Source: Streptomyces avicenniae
Lineage (GTDB): Bacteria > Actinomycetota > Actinomycetes > Streptomycetales > Streptomycetaceae
Assembly: GCF_000719135.1 (NCBI RefSeq)
Contig: NZ_JOEK01000009.1
Span: 124,001 to 188,000 of the forward strand
Length of the DNA stretch: 64,000 bases
Direction of reading: 5' to 3'
Shown: in pieces, positions 60,350 to 64,000 of the stretch
Position numbering within the stretch: position 1 is the stretch's first letter
Layout: the number at the start of each line of letters is the position of its first letter
The notes under the pieces: generated by a model
The model's input: only the letters and a program-made list of their open reading frames with translations
Told to the model about the DNA's origin: nothing
Databases searched by the model: none
Program-made: the position numbers and the translations under genes

Positions 60350-61465
60350 ATGAGCGTCAGCCTCGACAGCCTGTCGGTCTCCCCCGACCCGTCCCCCCAC
60401 CCCGCGCCACGCGGCGCCCCGCAGCCTGGGCCCGCCACCGGCGACGCACCGCCCACGGGCGCGGAACGCGCCCGCGGCGCCCTCCTCGGCCTGGCCGTGG
60501 GCGACGCGCTCGGCGCGCCCGCCGAGAACATGAAACCCTCCCAGATCCGCGCCCGCTGGGGCCGTATCGAGGGCTACGTCTCCGACGACCCGGCCGGGAC
60601 CGACGACACCGAGTACGCCATCTTCTCCGCCCTGCTGCTCACCGAGCACGGCGCCGGGCTGACCGTGGCGCACGTCGAGGCGGCATGGCACGCCTGGATC
60701 GCCGACCGCGACGAGGGCCCGTTCCACGGCGCGGGCTTCAGCGAGCGCGGCACGCTGGAGAACCTGCGGCGCGGCCTCGCCGCCCCCATCTCCGCGCAGC
60801 ACCGGCACGCCTGGAGCGACGGGCTGGCGATGCGCGCGGCGCCCTTCGGGGTGTACGCGGCGGGCCGCCCCGCCGAGGCGGCGCGGCTGGTCGCCATCGA
60901 CGGCACGGTCTCGCACGACGGCGAGGGCATCTACGGCGGCCGGGCCGTGGCCGCCGGGGTGGCCGCCGCGATGGTGACGGACGACGCGGAGGAGGTCGTG
61001 CGCACGGCCCTGTCGGTCGTGCCCGAGGACTCCTGGACGGCCCGCTCGCTGCACCGCGCGGTGGACGCCGCGCGGCGGGCGCGGCGCGACCCGCTGGCGA
61101 CCGAGGTGACGATGGAGCGGACCGTGCGCTCCGCGACGGTCATCGGCGGCTACCCCTGGACGGACCTGGCGCCCGAGGCGGTCGGGCTGGCGTTCGGCGC
61201 GTTCACCGCCGCGCGCGGCACGTTCGCGCCCGCCGTGCGGATGGCCGTGAACATGGGGCGTGACGCGGACACGACGGCCGCCGTCGCCGGGGCCCTGGCC
61301 GGGGCGCTGCGCGGCGAGCGGGCCGTACCGGCCGCGTGGGCGCGGAAGATCGGCCCGGTGCGCGGGAGTTGCCTGCCGTCGATGGCGGGGCGGCACGTCC
61401 TGGAGGTCGCCGACCTGCTGTACGCGGCCGGGCCCGCCCTGGCCGCCGAGGGGGTGACGGTGTGA
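60350..61465 (+). CDS. ADP-ribosylglycohydrolase family protein 1
   Basis: A 371-residue member of the ARH/DraG all-helical family, with a 35-residue Pro-rich N-terminal extension. The binuclear Mg motifs are intact: GLAVGDALGAP (48-58), TDDT (84-87) and GRDADT (303-308). Proteins of this family cleave N- or O-glycosidic bonds of ADP-ribose or ribosyl compounds. GGAAGG precedes the ATG. The stop overlaps the start of the second paralogue (GTGA), so all the hydrolases are coupled. Confidence 0.9.
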   Translation: MSVSLDSLSVSPDPSPHPAPRGAPQPGPATGDAPPTGAERARGALLGLAVGDALGAPAENMKPSQIRARWGRIEGYVSDDPAGTDDTEYAIFSALLLTEHGAGLTVAHVEAAWHAWIADRDEGPFHGAGFSERGTLENLRRGLAAPISAQHRHAWSDGLAMRAAPFGVYAAGRPAEAARLVAIDGTVSHDGEGIYGGRAVAAGVAAAMVTDDAEEVVRTALSVVPEDSWTARSLHRAVDAARRARRDPLATEVTMERTVRSATVIGGYPWTDLAPEAVGLAFGAFTAARGTFAPAVRMAVNMGRDADTTAAVAGALAGALRGERAVPAAWARKIGPVRGSCLPSMAGRHVLEVADLLYAAGPALAAEGVTV

Positions 61466-62667
61466 CCGCCGAGGCGATGACGGGTGCCGTGCCCGCCGGG
61501 CGTGTGCCGGACGACGTGCGGCGCGTCGAGGGGCTGCTGCTCGGGCTGGCCGCGGGTGACGCGGCGGGCTGGCCCTCGGGCCGTCACCGGGCGGCGCGGC
61601 TGCCGGAGTGGACGCGGCGGCTGACCCGTGAGCTGGACACCTTCGCCGAGCAGAACGCGACGACGACGCTGCCCGTGCCCATAGCGCTGAACCAGCCGCC
61701 GGAGCCGCTGCGGCTCGGCCCGTCCGACGACGCCGAGTGGGCCGCGTTCACCGCGCTGGCCGTCCTGTCGGCGGCGGCGGACGGCAGGCGGCCCGACGAC
61801 GCGGGGGTGCGCGCCGCGCTGGCGGGCGCCTGGCAGGGGCTGGCCGACGAGGTGGCCGCCGCGACCGACCGTGCGGACGAGGTCGAGTCGGCGCAGATCC
61901 CGATGCGCGCCCGGATCTCGGTGCGCGCCGGGCTCGGCAACCTGGCGGCCGGTCTGCTGCCCCCGGCGACCGGGCACGACAACCCGCACTACTTCGACGA
62001 CGCGGCCTGCGTCCGGGCGACCGTGCTGGCCACCGTCCATCCCGGCGCCCCCGAGGCCGCCGCCGACCTGGCCGAGTTCGACGCCCGCTACACCCAGGAC
62101 GGCGACGGGGTGCACGGCGCGCGGGCCATGGCCGCGGCGATCGCGGCGGCGCTCGGCGGCACGCCGGTGGACGAGTGCGTGGACGCGGCGCTGCGGCAGC
62201 TGCCCGAGGGCACGGAGATCCGGCGCAACGCGCTGCGGGCCGTGGGCCTGGGCCGCTCGGCCGTCGCGGCGCGCCCGGGGCAGCCGGGGAACGCGTTCGC
62301 GCTGGTCCCGGTGCTTGAGCACGAGATCGTGGACCACGTCTACAGCTACGGCATCGCCGCCGCCGAGACCGTGCCGGTGGCGCTCGCCGTGGCGACGGCG
62401 GCGGCCGGTGCGGTGACCGAGGCCGTGCCGAGCGCGGCCTGTCTCTCGCGCGTCGCCGACTCGGCGCCCGCCCTCGCGGGCGCGCTGACCGGCGCGCTGG
62501 GCGGCGCGGAGGCGCTGCCCGCCACCTGGCGTGACAGCTGCCGCGTCCTGGCGGGCTGCGCGCTCCCCTCCCTGGCCGGCGCCGACCTGGTCGAGCTGGC
62601 CGGGCGGCTGACCCGTACCCGCTTCCTGTCCCCCCTCTCGGACCGTTCGGAAGGACATCCCGCATGA
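61462..62667 (+). CDS. ADP-ribosylglycohydrolase family protein 2, degenerate metal site
   Basis: A 401-residue paralogue that keeps the fold (GLLLGLAAGDAAGWPSG at 24-40) but not the catalytic set: TDDT is replaced by SDDA (88-91) and the late GRDADT by SRVADS, losing one metal-binding aspartate. NPHYFDDAACVRATVLA and the Gly-rich late helices are retained. It may bind the same ligand without hydrolysing it, form a hetero-oligomer with its neighbours, or use other residues. GTGA and ATGA overlaps couple it on both sides. Confidence 0.87.
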   Translation: MTAEAMTGAVPAGRVPDDVRRVEGLLLGLAAGDAAGWPSGRHRAARLPEWTRRLTRELDTFAEQNATTTLPVPIALNQPPEPLRLGPSDDAEWAAFTALAVLSAAADGRRPDDAGVRAALAGAWQGLADEVAAATDRADEVESAQIPMRARISVRAGLGNLAAGLLPPATGHDNPHYFDDAACVRATVLATVHPGAPEAAADLAEFDARYTQDGDGVHGARAMAAAIAAALGGTPVDECVDAALRQLPEGTEIRRNALRAVGLGRSAVAARPGQPGNAFALVPVLEHEIVDHVYSYGIAAAETVPVALAVATAAAGAVTEAVPSAACLSRVADSAPALAGALTGALGGAEALPATWRDSCRVLAGCALPSLAGADLVELAGRLTRTRFLSPLSDRSEGHPA

Positions 62668-63836
62668 CCACGACGAGCACGACGACCACCCCCGTGCTGT
62701 CCCTGGAGTCCCGTGTCACCGGCGCCCTGCTGGGCGCGGCCGTGGGCGACGCGCTGGGCGGCGCGGTCGAGGGCTGGAGCCCCGAGGCGATCGCGGAGCG
62801 GCACGGCGGCCGGGTGCGCGGCATCGTCGAGCCGTTCCACCGCGACGAGTGGCGGACGGCCCGCCCGATCGCGCCCTACCACAAGGGCGACGGGCACGTC
62901 ACGGACGACACGTTGATGACGCACGCGCTGGTCCGCGTCTACGAGAAGGTGCGCGACCACCTGGACGCGTACGCCGTGGCCGACCACCTGGTGCCCGACC
63001 TGATCGGCACGCCGCGCTGGATTCCCGAGCTGGGCGCCGAGGCGCTGCCGCTCCAGCGGATCTTCCTGGCGGAGAAGTGGATCGTGGCCCGCATCCACTA
63101 CGGGCACGTGGACCCGCGCGAGGCGGGCGTCGGCAACATCGTCAACTGCGGCGCGGCCATGTACATGGCGCCGGTCGGGCTGGTGAACGCGGGCAACCCG
63201 GCGGGCGCGTACGCGGAGGCGCTGGACGTCGCGGGCGCGCACCAGTCGAGCTACGGCCGGGAGGCGGCCGGGGTGTTCGCGGCGGCCGTCGCGGCGGCCT
63301 GCCGTCCCGGCGCGACGCCGGAGTCCGTGGTCGCGGAGGCGCTGGCGCTGGCCAAGGACGGGACGCGCGCGGCCATCGAGGCGGTCGCGGCGGCTGCCTC
63401 GGGCCACGACGGGTTCGAGTCGGCGCTCGCGCCGCTGCGGGCGGCGGTGGCGCCGTTCGACACGGTCGGTCCCGAGTACCGGGCGCCGTCGCTGGGGGCG
63501 CGCCGCCCGTCGCGGCTGCACGCCATCGAGGAGCTGCCGGTGGCGCTCGGCATGCTGCTGGTCGGCGGCGGCGACTTCCGCGAGACCGTGCTCGGCTCGG
63601 TGAACTACGGCCGTGACTGCGACTCGATCGCGACGATGAGCGGCGCCCTGGTCGGCGCGCTGCGCGGCGAGGACGCGGTGCCCGCGGAGTGGAGCGAGGA
63701 GATCGCGCGCGCCAGCCGCCTCGACCTGCGCGCCCCGGCCGGGGCGCTCGCGGCGGTGGCCCGTGAGGTGTTCGCGCTGGACACCAGGCGGCGCCGGGAG
63801 CACGAGACGCTGTTCCACGCGATCGCGGGGCTGTGA
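62664..63836 (+). CDS. ADP-ribosylglycohydrolase family protein 3
   Basis: A 390-residue ARH-family hydrolase with complete metal motifs: GAAVGDALGGAVEG (24-37), TDDT in GHVTDDTLMTHALVR (80-83) and GRDCDS in NYGRDCDSIATMSGAL (316-321). An insertion between the first two motifs (WRTARPIAPYHKGDG) and GNIVNCGAAMYMAPVGLVNAG distinguish it from paralogue 1 and suggest a different substrate fit. The ATG overlaps the stop of paralogue 2 and its own stop overlaps the next GTG. Confidence 0.9.
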   Translation: MTTTSTTTTPVLSLESRVTGALLGAAVGDALGGAVEGWSPEAIAERHGGRVRGIVEPFHRDEWRTARPIAPYHKGDGHVTDDTLMTHALVRVYEKVRDHLDAYAVADHLVPDLIGTPRWIPELGAEALPLQRIFLAEKWIVARIHYGHVDPREAGVGNIVNCGAAMYMAPVGLVNAGNPAGAYAEALDVAGAHQSSYGREAAGVFAAAVAAACRPGATPESVVAEALALAKDGTRAAIEAVAAAASGHDGFESALAPLRAAVAPFDTVGPEYRAPSLGARRPSRLHAIEELPVALGMLLVGGGDFRETVLGSVNYGRDCDSIATMSGALVGALRGEDAVPAEWSEEIARASRLDLRAPAGALAAVAREVFALDTRRRREHETLFHAIAGL

Positions 63837-64000
63837 GCGCCGTGACCGACGAGATCCGCCTGACCTGGGTGCAGCCCGAGGACCTGGTGGGCCACGAGCT
63901 GCGCCAGGCGGCGCAGGACGGCCGGGACACGGCCGGGATCGAACGGCGCTGGCGCGCGGCGGGCGGCCCGCCCGCGCCGGAGCGCGCCGGGGCGTCGCCA
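63833..64000 (+). CDS. Fourth ADP-ribosylglycohydrolase-like gene (3' end outside window)
   Basis: Only 56 codons are visible from GTG 63833, which overlaps the stop of paralogue 3. The N-terminus (TDEIRLTWVQPEDLVGHELR, then a Pro/Ala-rich linker) resembles, from memory, the start of longer ADP-ribosylglycohydrolase family proteins that follow paralogues like these in Streptomyces. The catalytic motifs lie beyond the window, so the assignment rests on context and this N-terminal signature. Confidence 0.5.
   Translation, partial: MSAVTDEIRLTWVQPEDLVGHELRQAAQDGRDTAGIERRWRAAGGPPAPERAGASP

Overview
The window is 64 kb of very GC-rich DNA (above 70% in most rows) with short intergenic gaps, frequent 4-bp ATGA/GTGA stop-start overlaps, GTG starts and purine-rich ribosome sites. 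It carries actinomycete hallmarks: an S-(hydroxymethyl)mycothiol dehydrogenase, an XRE/DUF5753 regulator paired with a DUF574-type methyltransferase, a SigB-family sigma factor with partner-switching proteins, and a sugar ABC importer with no ATPase of its own. The source is almost certainly Streptomyces or a close relative; the species cannot be told from the sequence.

Positions 1-19,000 are a mosaic of small metabolic and regulatory genes: HAD hydrolase, SDR, GNAT, RraA-like protein, imine-reductase-like enzyme with divergent MerR, HxlR with divergent MFS pump, UbiA prenyltransferase, APC permease, a free-standing PKS-type acyltransferase, XRE with divergent methionine aminopeptidase, PHP phosphatase, Nudix, methyltransferase, a thioredoxin-reductase/methyltransferase fusion and an XRE-cupin regulator. 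Positions 19,001-21,882 are an intruder: one NACHT (STAND) NTPase gene of lower GC with at least four TTA codons, bracketed by a 50-bp direct repeat (49/50 identical) that contains the 3' end of the XRE-cupin gene. No integrase or transposase is present.

Positions 21,885-32,400 hold a GH15-like enzyme, a frameshifted GH6 cellulase, a P-loop protein, an MMPL exporter with its two-component system, a small membrane/coiled-coil pair and a large GH15 enzyme. Positions 32,567-37,399 form a complete partner-switching module on the minus strand: HATPase anti-sigma kinase, PAS-GAF-SpoIIE phosphatase, B12-binding protein, STAS protein and SigB-type sigma factor. The B12 protein has the Wx9EH motif of CarH-type photoreceptors and an extra helical domain, so I infer that the module is light-controlled.

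Positions 37,798-44,750 carry an SMI1/KNR4 protein, a Tat-exported PhoX-like protein, the DUF5753/methyltransferase pair and an orphan type I-E-like CRISPR array (12 repeats, 11 spacers, spacer 8 identical to spacer 11, no cas genes in the window). Positions 44,830-53,926 carry a formaldehyde-detoxification pair, a TerD protein and a DeoR-controlled catabolic operon (APC permease, FGGY kinase, GlpA-like FAD/[2Fe-2S] protein, second FAD protein). The last 8 kb is a LacI-controlled sugar importer translationally coupled within itself and followed by four tandem ADP-ribosylglycohydrolase-type genes (the fourth cut by the window edge). I read this as a candidate system for importing and hydrolysing an ADP-ribose- or ribosyl-like compound.
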